Shown piece after piece: positions 1-8,330 of a DNA stretch of 35,156 nucleotides. Below the pieces are notes generated by a model. The model worked only from the letters and a program-made list of their open reading frames with translations, made no database searches and was not told the origin of the DNA. Numbering within the stretch: position 1 is the stretch's first letter; each line of letters opens with the position of its first letter. The position numbers and the translations under genes were made by a program. The stretch comes from Emticicia sp. (lineage in GTDB: Bacteria; Bacteroidota; Bacteroidia; Cytophagales; Spirosomataceae), in assembly GCA_017495105.1 (NCBI GenBank), contig JAFEIL010000203.1, positions 1-35,156 of the forward strand, written 5' to 3'.

Positions 1-74
1 GTTAAATATACAAAAACTATATTTACCTCACAAAAACACGAAAAATTCATAAAAACTACCATTATAAAACAAAA

Positions 75-108
75 TTGGCGATGCCTTTTATTACAAAAAC
101 ATCGCCAA
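75..108 (-). terminator. Intrinsic terminator of the FAD/Fe-S dehydrogenase gene
   Basis: A perfect 9-base inverted repeat (TTGGCGATG at 75-83, CATCGCCAA at 100-108) encloses a 16-base loop. Read on the minus strand the stem is followed by a T-rich stretch (TTTTGTTTTAT), as expected for a Rho-independent terminator. It lies 21 bases past the stop of the minus-strand dehydrogenase gene, which fits its position at the end of that transcript. Confidence 0.85.
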
Positions 109-128
109 CGTAAATAAATTGCTAAGAA

Positions 129-3095
129 TCAGACCAATGCTTGCCAAAGAATCTCAACTGGGTGCAAGGCTTTTCGGCCAGTTCCATCATGAATTTGATG
201 GCGACAACTTGTGCCTGGAGCAGCAATTATTACTTCTTCGGGTTGTTTTCTTACAGTCGGAAAAAGTACTAATTCACCGATTTTCATTGATAAATCATAA
301 TGTTCTTTTTCGTATCCGAACGAACCCGCCATTCCGCAACAACCCGATGGAATAAGATGTACTTCGTAGTTTTTTGGTAAAGAAAGTATCTTTTTGGTTG
401 GCGTAAGCGAGGCTACTGCTTTTTGCTGGCAATGTCCGTGTAGCTTGATAAGGCGTTTTTCGCTCGTAAAGCTTTCGGCTGTGATGCGTTTTACATCAAT
501 TTCACGGGCAATAAATTCGTCAATCATTAAAGCATTTTTTGCGAGTTTTTTGGCAGATTCTGCTAAATTTGCTTCAACCAAATCGGGGTATTCATCTCTG
601 AAAGTCAAAATTGCCGAAGGTTCTATTCCGATTAATGGCGTTTCTTCCGTCACAACATCTTTCAATAAAGCCACGTTTTGATTAGCCAATTTTTGGGCAT
701 CCTTGAGCAATCCTTTTGATAAATATGCTCTTCCAGAATCTACATGATTGGGTATAATTACGTCATATCCAAGCCTTTGCAATAAATCAAGTGCTTTTTT
801 ACCGATTTCTACATCATTAAAATTCGTAAATTCATCACAGAATAAATATACTTTTCTCGATGATTTAGAAGCAGTTTTCTCCGATTTTTTATACCATTGT
901 TTGAGGGTATTGGAACTCAAAAGTGGCATTGTTCGCTCGGGGTGAAAGCCAATTATACGATTGGCAATTTTACGTAAAGGAGCATTTCCCAATATCAAAT
1001 TATACGCCCACGGCACATAAGATGCAATGTTGCTCATTTTTGAATAGTTGCCAATTAGCCAAGACCTCATCGGAACACCGTTTTTCTCTTGATAATGCTG
1101 CAAAAACTCCATTTTCAACTTCGCAACATCGACATTTGATGGGCATTCTGACTTACAACCTTTACATAAAAGGCACAAATCCATTACTTCTTTTACCTCT
1201 TTACTATCAAAACGGTCGAGTTTTTCTGAGTTTGTCAACACTTCACGCAAAATGTTAGCTCTTGCCCTCGTAGTATCTTTTTCGTTACGAGTAGCCATAT
1301 AGCTCGGACACATCGTTCCGCCGCTTAATTCGGTTTTGCGACAGTCGCCCGAACCATTGCATTGCTCAGCGTGCTGGAGAATATTTTGATTATTGAATCT
1401 GAATACAGTTTCAAACTCAGGCACTTTATGGTCAGCCTCATAACGAAGGAATTTATCCATCGGAGGCGTATCGACAATTTTATTTGGGTTGAAAATATTT
1501 TGTTTGTCCCAAACCTTTTTCAAATCTTTAATTAGAGCATAATTTTTATCGCCAATTTGTTGACGAATAAATTCACCACGCAAACGGCCATCACCATGCT
1601 CACCCGAAAGCGAACCTTTATATTTTTTTACTAAAGTCGAAATCTCTTCGGCAATCAATCTGAACTGACGGTGTCCTTCGGCAGTTTTTAGATTAATGAT
1701 TGGTCGAAGATGAATCTCGCCCGAGCCAGCGTGGGCATAATGCACCGACGACATATTATTTTCGGTCAGAATTTCATTAAACTCTCTAATAAAATCTGGC
1801 AAATCGTTTACGTCAACGGCAGTATCTTCAATAACTGCTACCGCTTTTTCATCGCCTGGGAGGTTAGAAAGAAGTCCTAAACCCGCTTTTCGTAGTGTCC
1901 AAATCTTTTTAGTGTCTTCTCCAAAAAGAATCGGGAAATGATAGCCCAATCCAGCAGCACGCATTTCTGCTTCCATTTCGGTAGCACGAGATTTTACCTC
2001 ATCTATTTCATCATTTGAAAGTTCTACTACTAAAATTGCCCCAGGGTCACCTTGCACAAAGAAACGATTTTGGCTTTGCTCTTTATTTTCTTTCGTACAC
2101 TCTAAAATATAATGGTCGATTAATTCTACGGCAGTTGGTTTATATTTAAGTGCAATGAGGTTTGCTCGAAGCGATTCGTCCACTGTATTAACATGCACGC
2201 ACACCAAGCCTTGTATTTTTGGCGGTAATGGATTTACATGAAGTTTTATTTCGGTGATAAACATCAGCGTTCCTTCTGAACCTGCAATCAATTTGCAAAA
2301 GTTGAATGCACCACCCGAAGCAACTCCAGACAATGGCGGGGTTTTTATGGTTTTGTTTTTGCCTTGCGTAGTAAAAATTTCGGTTTCCAAAAGTTCATCA
2401 ATCGCATATCCAGTATTACGACGCTCGATAGTCATCTTCGGAAATTCCTTACGGATTTCGTTCTGATTGTCTTCATCGCTCAAAATATTATTTATATGAT
2501 TGTAAATACGTCCCTCGAGCGTTGTGGTATCATTTAGTTTTTGTTTAAATTCTTCAGTGCTTAGATTTTTAAACTCAACAAAAGAGCCATCACTTAAAAA
2601 ACCTTTAACTTCCATCAAGTGGTTTCGGGTACTTCCGTAAACTATTGAGTTTGAGCCACAAGAGTTATTTCCCACCATTCCGCCCATCATGGCACGATTG
2701 GCCGTTGAAGTTTCAGGGCCGAAAAATAGACCATTTTGTTTCAAGAAAAAATTTAATTCATCACGCACAACCCCAGGTTGCACCCTTACCCAATGTTCTT
2801 CTTTGTTTAGTTCGAGTATTTTGGTAAATGTCCGAGAAACATCAACAACAATACCATTACCAACTACTTGCCCAGCCAAGGAAGTACCCGCAGTACGAGG
2901 AATGATGGAAGTATTATTTTTATGAGCAAACGCTATCAATTTCTGAATATCAGACTCGTCTTTAGGAATTGCCACAGCCAAAGGCATTTCACGATACGCC
3001 GAGGCATCAGTTGCATACAAAGTACGCATGACATCATCGAGATGAAGTTCTCCAGCCAATTCTTTGGCCAATTGGTGCAATTGTTGGTTAATCAT
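129..3095 (-). CDS. FAD-binding and Fe-S cluster-binding dehydrogenase (D-lactate/glycolate dehydrogenase type)
   Basis: Predicted flavin dehydrogenase that oxidises a 2-hydroxy acid, probably D-lactate or glycolate, and passes electrons through Fe-S clusters to the respiratory chain. At 988 residues it is a natural fusion of GlcD-like and GlcF/GlpC-like parts. Residues about 38-290 form the FAD-binding PCMH domain, with PRTAGTSLAGQ at 66-76 and NNSCGSNS near 143-150. Residues about 292-545 are the FAD-oxidase C-terminal domain, with HAGSGEIHLRP at 455-465 and SGEHGDGR at 497-504. A ferredoxin-like region follows, with Cys579, Cys585 and Cys596 and then the CxxCxxCxxxCP signature at Cys641/644/647/651. 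The C-terminal CCG region carries HGHC (886-889) and SGCCG (917-921). The ATG start sits 25 bases below a good promoter. Substrate is inferred from family only; the fold assignment is secure. It is monocistronic between its own promoter and terminator. Confidence 0.92.
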   Translation of the reverse strand: MINQQLHQLAKELAGELHLDDVMRTLYATDASAYREMPLAVAIPKDESDIQKLIAFAHKNNTSIIPRTAGTSLAGQVVGNGIVVDVSRTFTKILELNKEEHWVRVQPGVVRDELNFFLKQNGLFFGPETSTANRAMMGGMVGNNSCGSNSIVYGSTRNHLMEVKGFLSDGSFVEFKNLSTEEFKQKLNDTTTLEGRIYNHINNILSDEDNQNEIRKEFPKMTIERRNTGYAIDELLETEIFTTQGKNKTIKTPPLSGVASGGAFNFCKLIAGSEGTLMFITEIKLHVNPLPPKIQGLVCVHVNTVDESLRANLIALKYKPTAVELIDHYILECTKENKEQSQNRFFVQGDPGAILVVELSNDEIDEVKSRATEMEAEMRAAGLGYHFPILFGEDTKKIWTLRKAGLGLLSNLPGDEKAVAVIEDTAVDVNDLPDFIREFNEILTENNMSSVHYAHAGSGEIHLRPIINLKTAEGHRQFRLIAEEISTLVKKYKGSLSGEHGDGRLRGEFIRQQIGDKNYALIKDLKKVWDKQNIFNPNKIVDTPPMDKFLRYEADHKVPEFETVFRFNNQNILQHAEQCNGSGDCRKTELSGGTMCPSYMATRNEKDTTRARANILREVLTNSEKLDRFDSKEVKEVMDLCLLCKGCKSECPSNVDVAKLKMEFLQHYQEKNGVPMRSWLIGNYSKMSNIASYVPWAYNLILGNAPLRKIANRIIGFHPERTMPLLSSNTLKQWYKKSEKTASKSSRKVYLFCDEFTNFNDVEIGKKALDLLQRLGYDVIIPNHVDSGRAYLSKGLLKDAQKLANQNVALLKDVVTEETPLIGIEPSAILTFRDEYPDLVEANLAESAKKLAKNALMIDEFIAREIDVKRITAESFTSEKRLIKLHGHCQQKAVASLTPTKKILSLPKNYEVHLIPSGCCGMAGSFGYEKEHYDLSMKIGELVLFPTVRKQPEEVIIAAPGTSCRHQIHDGTGRKALHPVEILWQALV

Positions 3096-3120
3096 TGATT
3101 TTCAAAGTTATTGAATTTTT

Positions 3121-3154
3121 CAAAGATATTCGTTTTTCGAGCTAATCACTCAAA
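3121..3154 (-). promoter_or_regulatory. Bacteroidota-type promoter of the FAD/Fe-S dehydrogenase gene
   Basis: On the minus strand TTTG (complement of 3151-3154) is followed after 22 bases by TATCTTTG (complement of 3121-3128), matching the Bacteroidota primary sigma consensus TAnnTTTG. This predicts a start of transcription around 3115 and a leader of about 20 bases. A second -7-like match, TAACTTTG (complement of 3103-3110), lies too close to the ATG to be preferred. Confidence 0.6.
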
Positions 3155-3563
3155 AACAACATCCGTAAACGTGTTGTCTTAAAAAAATACAAATTCGACT
3201 AATATTGTTTAATTTATTAGTAATTAATTTAGTTGTTGACTTTGAAGCAATAATTGATGAGTAAAATTGGAGTGCAAAATTACGACTAAAAACCTAAAGC
3301 TATATTGTTTTTGTACAATTTTTAAAAATTGAACTATTTAAAGATATTATATTTTTTAATATAATATTTTGGACTTTATATATTTCTTTTTGTAATTTTG
3401 AGAGTTAATTAGAAAAATAATTCAACGATTTCTAAACAAATTTCTATATCACAAGGTTGGATTCGTCTAACCAACGTTATATTGACTATGATAAAACAAG
3501 AAAAAGACGATTTATTTTTTAAGTTAAATTAATCATTTATTAATCTTTCTTTAATTACAACCT
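3155..3563. other. Divergent intergenic region with the susC leader
   Basis: This very AT-rich gap lies between the minus-strand dehydrogenase and susC. Apart from the susC promoter, it holds a predicted leader of about 155 bases (roughly 3407-3563). In the leader I see a weak 5-base hairpin (GTTGG at 3456-3460, CCAAC at 3471-3475) and a 14-codon open frame starting with ATG at 3488 and ending at 3532. Neither can be shown to be functional from sequence alone. I see no recognisable riboswitch. Confidence 0.5.
3368..3400 (+). promoter_or_regulatory. Bacteroidota-type promoter of susCD
   Basis: TTTG at 3368-3371 and TAATTTTG at 3393-3400 are separated by 21 bases, matching the TTTG-N19/21-TAnnTTTG consensus. 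Transcription would begin near 3407, leaving a long leader of about 155 bases before the susC start codon, unlike the short leaders of about 20 bases predicted for other genes in this window. Confidence 0.65.
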
Positions 3564-6500
3564 ATGATGAAGTCCTACCAAGTGGGTCGCTATATTGGGC
3601 GACTATCAGCTTGTGTGAAAAAATCTATTTTCACAATCGCTGCAATGCTGTTAACATCACTCACTTTCACTGTGATGGCACAAGAAGTAACTGTTTCGGG
3701 TACGGTAAAAGGAGCTGATGGCAGTGGATTGCCAGGAGTAACTGTACAAACTAAAGGTACAACCAAAGGTACTCAAACAGGCTTAGATGGTACTTACAAA
3801 TTGGCTGGTGTTCCGAAAAGCGGAGTATTGGTTTTTAGTTTTGTAGGTATGGAAACTAAGGAAGTGGCTATCGGTAACAAAACAACGGTAGACGTAACTT
3901 TAATTGACGACACAAAAGCTCTTGAAGAAGTTGTGGTGGTTGGTTATGGTACTCAAAAGAGAAAAGAAATTTCTGGTACTGTGACTAGTCTCGGTAGCCG
4001 TGATTTCAACGCTGGTATCGTTACAAACCCATTATCAGCTGCTCAAGGTAAGGTTGCTGGTTTAGTTATTACACAAAGTAGTGGTGACCCAAACTCAAGA
4101 CCAACAGTTCGCTTGAGAGGAACAGGTTCATTGAGTGCTGGTTCTGAGCCACTTTACGTAATTGACGGTGTGATTGGTGCTCCAATCGAAAACGTTGCTC
4201 CTGAAGATATCCTTACAATGGATGTTTTGAGAGATGCTTCTTCTGCTGCAATCTATGGTTCAAGAGGTGCTAATGGTGTAATTTTGATTACAACCAAAAG
4301 AGGTAAGTCTGGTGCTCCAACCGTTGATTACAGTGCTTTTGTTGGACAAGAAACTATTTCTCAAAGACCTGATTTATTAAATGGTGCTGAGTACAGACAA
4401 GCTGCTATAAAGTATAAGCAAACTTATACTGACGGTGGTGCTAACACTGATTGGTTAGATGTAATTACTCGTAAAGCAACAAGCCAAAACCATAATCTTG
4501 GTATTTCTGGTGGTTCTGAGAATTTCTCGTACCGTGCTTCGGTTGGTTATTTAGACCAAACAGGTACATTACTTGGCTCAGGAAAAGACCGTGTGAATGC
4601 ACGTTTGAATCTTGACTCAAAAGCAATGAACGGAAAGCTAATGATGAGATTTAATATGTCTGCTTCTCAATCTAATGCTGATATTGCACAAAACAGAGCA
4701 ATTGGTTTTGCAATGAACATGCGTCCAACTGACCCAGTATATAATTCAGATGGATCATATTTCCAGATTCCTGGTACATTTGCAAACTTCAATCCTTTGG
4801 CTGTACTTGATAACTACTCTCAGAAAGAAAAATTGCAAGATTTATTGTTCAATGCTCAGGCTGGATATACAATCACTGACGGTTTGGTATTTAATGTAAG
4901 TGGAACTTTGCGTACACAAAATAGAAATAGTACCACTTTTGTAAAATCAACTCCAGGAAACCTTCTTTCTACGGTAGGTGGAAATGCCGGAAATAGATTT
5001 TTGAATGCTACAAATGACCAACAATTAGAAACAACGTTGAGTTATACAAAAGCAATCAGTTCTAATAGCACATTAAATTTACTAGGTGGTTATACTTACC
5101 AAGATGTTATCAATGATGGTTTTGGTGCGGGTAACAACAATTTCTTATCTGATGATTTAGGAGCAAATAACCTTGGCTCTGGACTTGGTATCAGAACTAA
5201 TCCAAATTTAATTGGTTCTTACAAAAACGAATATAAATTGGTTTCGTTCCTTGCACGTGCTCAATATAGTTTAGCAAATAAGTATTTTGCAACTGTAAAC
5301 TTACGTCGTGATGGTTCTACTAAATTTGGAGACAATAACAAGTGGGGCTTCTTCCCTTCGGTTTCAGTAGGTTGGGCATTGAATGAAGAGGCTTTCTTGA
5401 AAGGAAACTCTGTGATTGACAACTTAAAGCTTCGTGTTAGCTGGGGAAGAACTGGTAATTCAGAAGGTATTTCTCCATTGCGTTCTCGTTCATTCTATGG
5501 CCCAAGTGGTACATACTATGATGGTGGAACTGATGATTTCTTGCCTGCTTATGCAATCCAAGGAAACCCAAATCCAAACTTGAAGTGGGAAGTTAACGAA
5601 AACTACGGTGCTGGTTTAGACTTCTCATTGCTTAAAGGAAAATTATCTGGTTCGATTGACTGGTATACTCGTAAAACAAAAGACTTGTTATATGTTGTAA
5701 ATGCTCCACAAGAGAAAGGATTTGTATTCCCTACAATTTTGGCAAACGTTGGAAGTATGCAAAATAAAGGTGTTGAAATCTCTGCTTCATATCAGTGGAT
5801 TGATAACAGCAAATTCTCATTTAGCTCTACTTTTGCTGGTTCATTCAATAGAAACAAAGTATTGAGTTTGAAAAATGATGATTTTGCTGCACCTGACCAA
5901 GTATTTTTACAGACAAGTTTAGGTAGCTTTATCAGGGGTACATCTGCTGTAGCTTTCTCTGTATTACAAGCTGGTCAGCCAGTTGGTGTATTCTACGGAG
6001 CAAAAGTTGCTAAAATTGAAAATGGCAGATATGTATTCCAAGATTTGAATGGTGATGGTAAAGTAAATCAAGCAAATCCTGATAGAAATGACCAAACTTA
6101 TTTAGGTAGCCCAACTCCTTTGTTTGTTGGTGGTTTAACTAATAACATCAGATATGGCAATATTGATTTCCAGTTCCAATTGATAAGTAACTTGGGAGCT
6201 AAAATTGTAAATACTAACAACTTGCTATTAGGTCGTCAAGATGGTCGTATTGCAGAAAGTAATGCACTTAAATCTGCTTTGACAACTGTTGTTAATGATG
6301 AGCGTACATTGCCGATGGACTACTATGTTGAGTCGGGTAACTATGTTCGTTTAAATAATGCTTCTGTGGGTTACACAATTCCAGTAGGAAAAGGTGTTGT
6401 TAAAAGAGCCCGTGTTTATGTAGCTGGAAACAACTTATTATTGTTTACTAAATATTCAGGTGTTGACCCTGAAATTAGTCAAGCATTATCAATTGGTTCA

Positions 6501-6578
6501 CAAGCACCAGGTATTGATGTTCGTGAGACTTTCTACAAGACTCGTGGTATCACTGCTGGTGTTAGTTTAAGTTTCTAA
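3564..6578 (+). CDS. SusC/RagA-family TonB-linked outer membrane transporter
   Basis: Outer-membrane beta-barrel that imports a large nutrient, using TonB energy and a SusD lipoprotein lid. The 1004-residue protein begins with a signal peptide (residues 1 to about 39, ending TVMA/QEV). A carboxypeptidase-regulatory-like domain follows (about 43-115), then the EEVVVVGYGTQ segment at 121-131, and the plug, which ends in the family signature GSRGANGVILITTKRG (232-247). The rest is the barrel, including a DLNGDGKV calcium-type loop, and it ends in the terminal phenylalanine typical of barrel proteins. There is no N-terminal STN domain, so it is not a sigma-factor signalling receptor. It lies 66 bases upstream of susD and shares its promoter and terminator. 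Codons are dominated by GGT and GCT, unlike the downstream lipoprotein genes, which suggests high expression. The start may be this ATG or the next codon, also ATG. The ligand is unknown; a glycan or peptide is possible. Confidence 0.95.
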   Translation: MMKSYQVGRYIGRLSACVKKSIFTIAAMLLTSLTFTVMAQEVTVSGTVKGADGSGLPGVTVQTKGTTKGTQTGLDGTYKLAGVPKSGVLVFSFVGMETKEVAIGNKTTVDVTLIDDTKALEEVVVVGYGTQKRKEISGTVTSLGSRDFNAGIVTNPLSAAQGKVAGLVITQSSGDPNSRPTVRLRGTGSLSAGSEPLYVIDGVIGAPIENVAPEDILTMDVLRDASSAAIYGSRGANGVILITTKRGKSGAPTVDYSAFVGQETISQRPDLLNGAEYRQAAIKYKQTYTDGGANTDWLDVITRKATSQNHNLGISGGSENFSYRASVGYLDQTGTLLGSGKDRVNARLNLDSKAMNGKLMMRFNMSASQSNADIAQNRAIGFAMNMRPTDPVYNSDGSYFQIPGTFANFNPLAVLDNYSQKEKLQDLLFNAQAGYTITDGLVFNVSGTLRTQNRNSTTFVKSTPGNLLSTVGGNAGNRFLNATNDQQLETTLSYTKAISSNSTLNLLGGYTYQDVINDGFGAGNNNFLSDDLGANNLGSGLGIRTNPNLIGSYKNEYKLVSFLARAQYSLANKYFATVNLRRDGSTKFGDNNKWGFFPSVSVGWALNEEAFLKGNSVIDNLKLRVSWGRTGNSEGISPLRSRSFYGPSGTYYDGGTDDFLPAYAIQGNPNPNLKWEVNENYGAGLDFSLLKGKLSGSIDWYTRKTKDLLYVVNAPQEKGFVFPTILANVGSMQNKGVEISASYQWIDNSKFSFSSTFAGSFNRNKVLSLKNDDFAAPDQVFLQTSLGSFIRGTSAVAFSVLQAGQPVGVFYGAKVAKIENGRYVFQDLNGDGKVNQANPDRNDQTYLGSPTPLFVGGLTNNIRYGNIDFQFQLISNLGAKIVNTNNLLLGRQDGRIAESNALKSALTTVVNDERTLPMDYYVESGNYVRLNNASVGYTIPVGKGVVKRARVYVAGNNLLLFTKYSGVDPEISQALSIGSQAPGIDVRETFYKTRGITAGVSLSF

Positions 6579-6644
6579 AAAAATAAAACCATTTGTGTTA
6601 ACAAATCGTTTATATAACAACTAAAAATAATCATAAATAATAAT

Positions 6645-8114
6645 ATGAAAAAATTCATTTTTACAGCATTGACTGTTGGTGCTTTTGCTTCATTTTCATT
6701 ACAGTCTTGTACAAATTTAGATGAGCCTGTATATGATGCAATACCTGCAGACCAATTTTTGAAAACTGACGCTCAAGTAGCGGCGGCTTTAGGACCTGCT
6801 TATGGTGGTTTAAGAGGAATTACTTGGGATTGGTTCAATCCAAGTGAAGCTTCTTCTGATGAGTTAATCGTTCCGACTCGTGGTGGTGACTGGTTTGATA
6901 ATGGTGACTGGTTGGCTTATTCTCGCCACACTTGGACTCCACAACACGGACCAATCAATGGTATGTGGGGCTTTATCTTTGGTAATATTTCACAGTTAAA
7001 TCAATTGATTCCAGTAGTAAGCACAAACAAAGCTGCTGTAGATGAACTTCGTACTATTCGTGCATTCTACTATTTTATGGCTATTGATGCTTTTGGTAAT
7101 GTGCCGATTGTAACTGACGCTACTTCAAATGGTGGTACAAAAACACGTGCTGAAGTTTATGCATTCATTGAGAAAGAATTGACTGAATCTATTCCAAGCT
7201 TAACAGCTGGAAAAGCTTACAGCCGTATGACGCAAGATGCCGGTAATATGTTATTGGCTAAATTATATTTGAATGCTGGTGTTTACAAAGGTTCGCCTGA
7301 GTGGCAAAAAGCTTTAGATGTAGTAAATAAAGTAATTGCATCTAAAAACTCTTATGCTCTTTCTGCTTCAACTTTGTCGAACTTTATTGTTCAGAATCAA
7401 GGTTCAGGAGAAAATATTTGGACTATTCCTTACGATAGTTTCAAAGCGGGTGGTATGAACTTCCATATGAGAACATTACACTATGCTAATGCTACTACTT
7501 ATGGTTTGGCTAACTCACCTTGGAACGGATTCTGTACTTTAGCAGATTTCTATAACTCTTTTGAGAAAACAGATTTACGTAAAGCAATGTGGATTGAAGG
7601 TCAGCAGTTTGCTGCTTCAGGTGCTAAATTATTAGATGCTAAAAATCAACCTTTAGCCTTTATTGCGGATTTCCCTAAAGACCAAATGACAGATGCTGAC
7701 CCTGAGTTTCAGGTGGCTGGTATTCGTTCGCAGAAATATGAGATTCAAAGAAACAATCCAAACGGAGACCAAAGCAATGACTACGTTGTATTCCGTTATG
7801 CTGATGCTCTTTTGATGAAAGCTGAGGCTTCTTTCAGACTTGGGAAAACTGCCGATGCATTGGCAGAAGTAAACAAAATCAGAGTACGTTCTGGAGTTGC
7901 TCCAATGACAACTTTGACAGATAAAGATATTCTTGCAGAAAGAGGTCGTGAAATGGCATGGGAAGGATGGAGACGTAACGATATGATTCGTTTCGGTACT
8001 TTCAGCCTTGAAAGAAAATTCATGAAGAACTTGAACAAAACAAGAGAATTGTTCCCAATTCCTCAGGCTCGTATCGATGCGAACCCATTGTTGAAGCAAA
8101 ATCCTGGGTATTAA
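6645..8114 (+). CDS. SusD/RagB-family nutrient-binding outer membrane lipoprotein
   Basis: Surface lipoprotein that captures a nutrient and closes over the SusC channel. The 489-residue protein has a short signal peptide ending in the lipobox LQSC (Cys22), followed by acidic residues (CTNLDEP) that fit the Bacteroidota lipoprotein export signal. The SusD fold is supported by NEXT-like features: the AFYYFMAIDAFGNVPIV segment in the first third, the DALLMKAEA helix with LAEVNKIRVRSG after it, the ERGREMAWEGWRRNDMIRF segment, and the ending PIPQARIDANPLLKQNPGY, which is characteristic of the family. At under 500 residues it is in the usual range. It is cotranscribed with susC (66-base gap) and followed by a strong terminator. 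Ligand cannot be predicted. Confidence 0.95.
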   Translation: MKKFIFTALTVGAFASFSLQSCTNLDEPVYDAIPADQFLKTDAQVAAALGPAYGGLRGITWDWFNPSEASSDELIVPTRGGDWFDNGDWLAYSRHTWTPQHGPINGMWGFIFGNISQLNQLIPVVSTNKAAVDELRTIRAFYYFMAIDAFGNVPIVTDATSNGGTKTRAEVYAFIEKELTESIPSLTAGKAYSRMTQDAGNMLLAKLYLNAGVYKGSPEWQKALDVVNKVIASKNSYALSASTLSNFIVQNQGSGENIWTIPYDSFKAGGMNFHMRTLHYANATTYGLANSPWNGFCTLADFYNSFEKTDLRKAMWIEGQQFAASGAKLLDAKNQPLAFIADFPKDQMTDADPEFQVAGIRSQKYEIQRNNPNGDQSNDYVVFRYADALLMKAEASFRLGKTADALAEVNKIRVRSGVAPMTTLTDKDILAERGREMAWEGWRRNDMIRFGTFSLERKFMKNLNKTRELFPIPQARIDANPLLKQNPGY

Positions 8115-8131
8115 TATTTAGTATATTTTAT

Positions 8132-8163
8132 AAAAAGGCAGTTCCTTACGGTTCTGCCTTTTT
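8132..8163 (+). terminator. Intrinsic terminator after susCD
   Basis: AAAAAGGCAG (8132-8141) and CTGCCTTTTT (8154-8163) form a perfect 10-base inverted repeat around a 12-base loop, and the right arm runs into a T-rich tail (TTTTTATTTTG). It begins 17 bases after the susD stop and separates susCD from the downstream lipoprotein genes, which have their own promoter. Confidence 0.85.
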
Positions 8164-8206
8164 ATTTTGTAATTATTTGATAATTAGCGATTAACACTAA
8201 TCACTT

Positions 8207-8238
8207 TTTGTTATAAGGCTTATTTATTACTAATTTTG
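8207..8238 (+). promoter_or_regulatory. Bacteroidota-type promoter of the VCBS lipoprotein operon
   Basis: TTTG at 8207-8210 and TAATTTTG at 8231-8238 are spaced exactly 20 bases apart. The predicted transcript starts near 8245 and has a leader of about 85 bases before the first VCBS gene. Together with the terminator just upstream it shows that the lipoprotein genes form a transcription unit separate from susCD. Confidence 0.7.
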
Positions 8239-8330
8239 CAGTCCGTTATTGTTTTGCAAACAAACAATAATTCAATCAATATCATTGCTCTTTGTTAAAC
8301 CACGAAGAAAAAAAATACTTTAACCTATAA

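Noticed and set aside
7653-8099. 148-codon minus-strand open frame across susD
   Set aside because: It lies opposite the well-supported susD gene, has no recognisable domain and its composition follows the complement of susD.
3564-8114. Reading the SusCD pair as a xylan-use locus because xylA is in the window
   Set aside because: xylA is about 24 kb away, on the other strand, with unrelated genes between; no xylanase or xylosidase is present.
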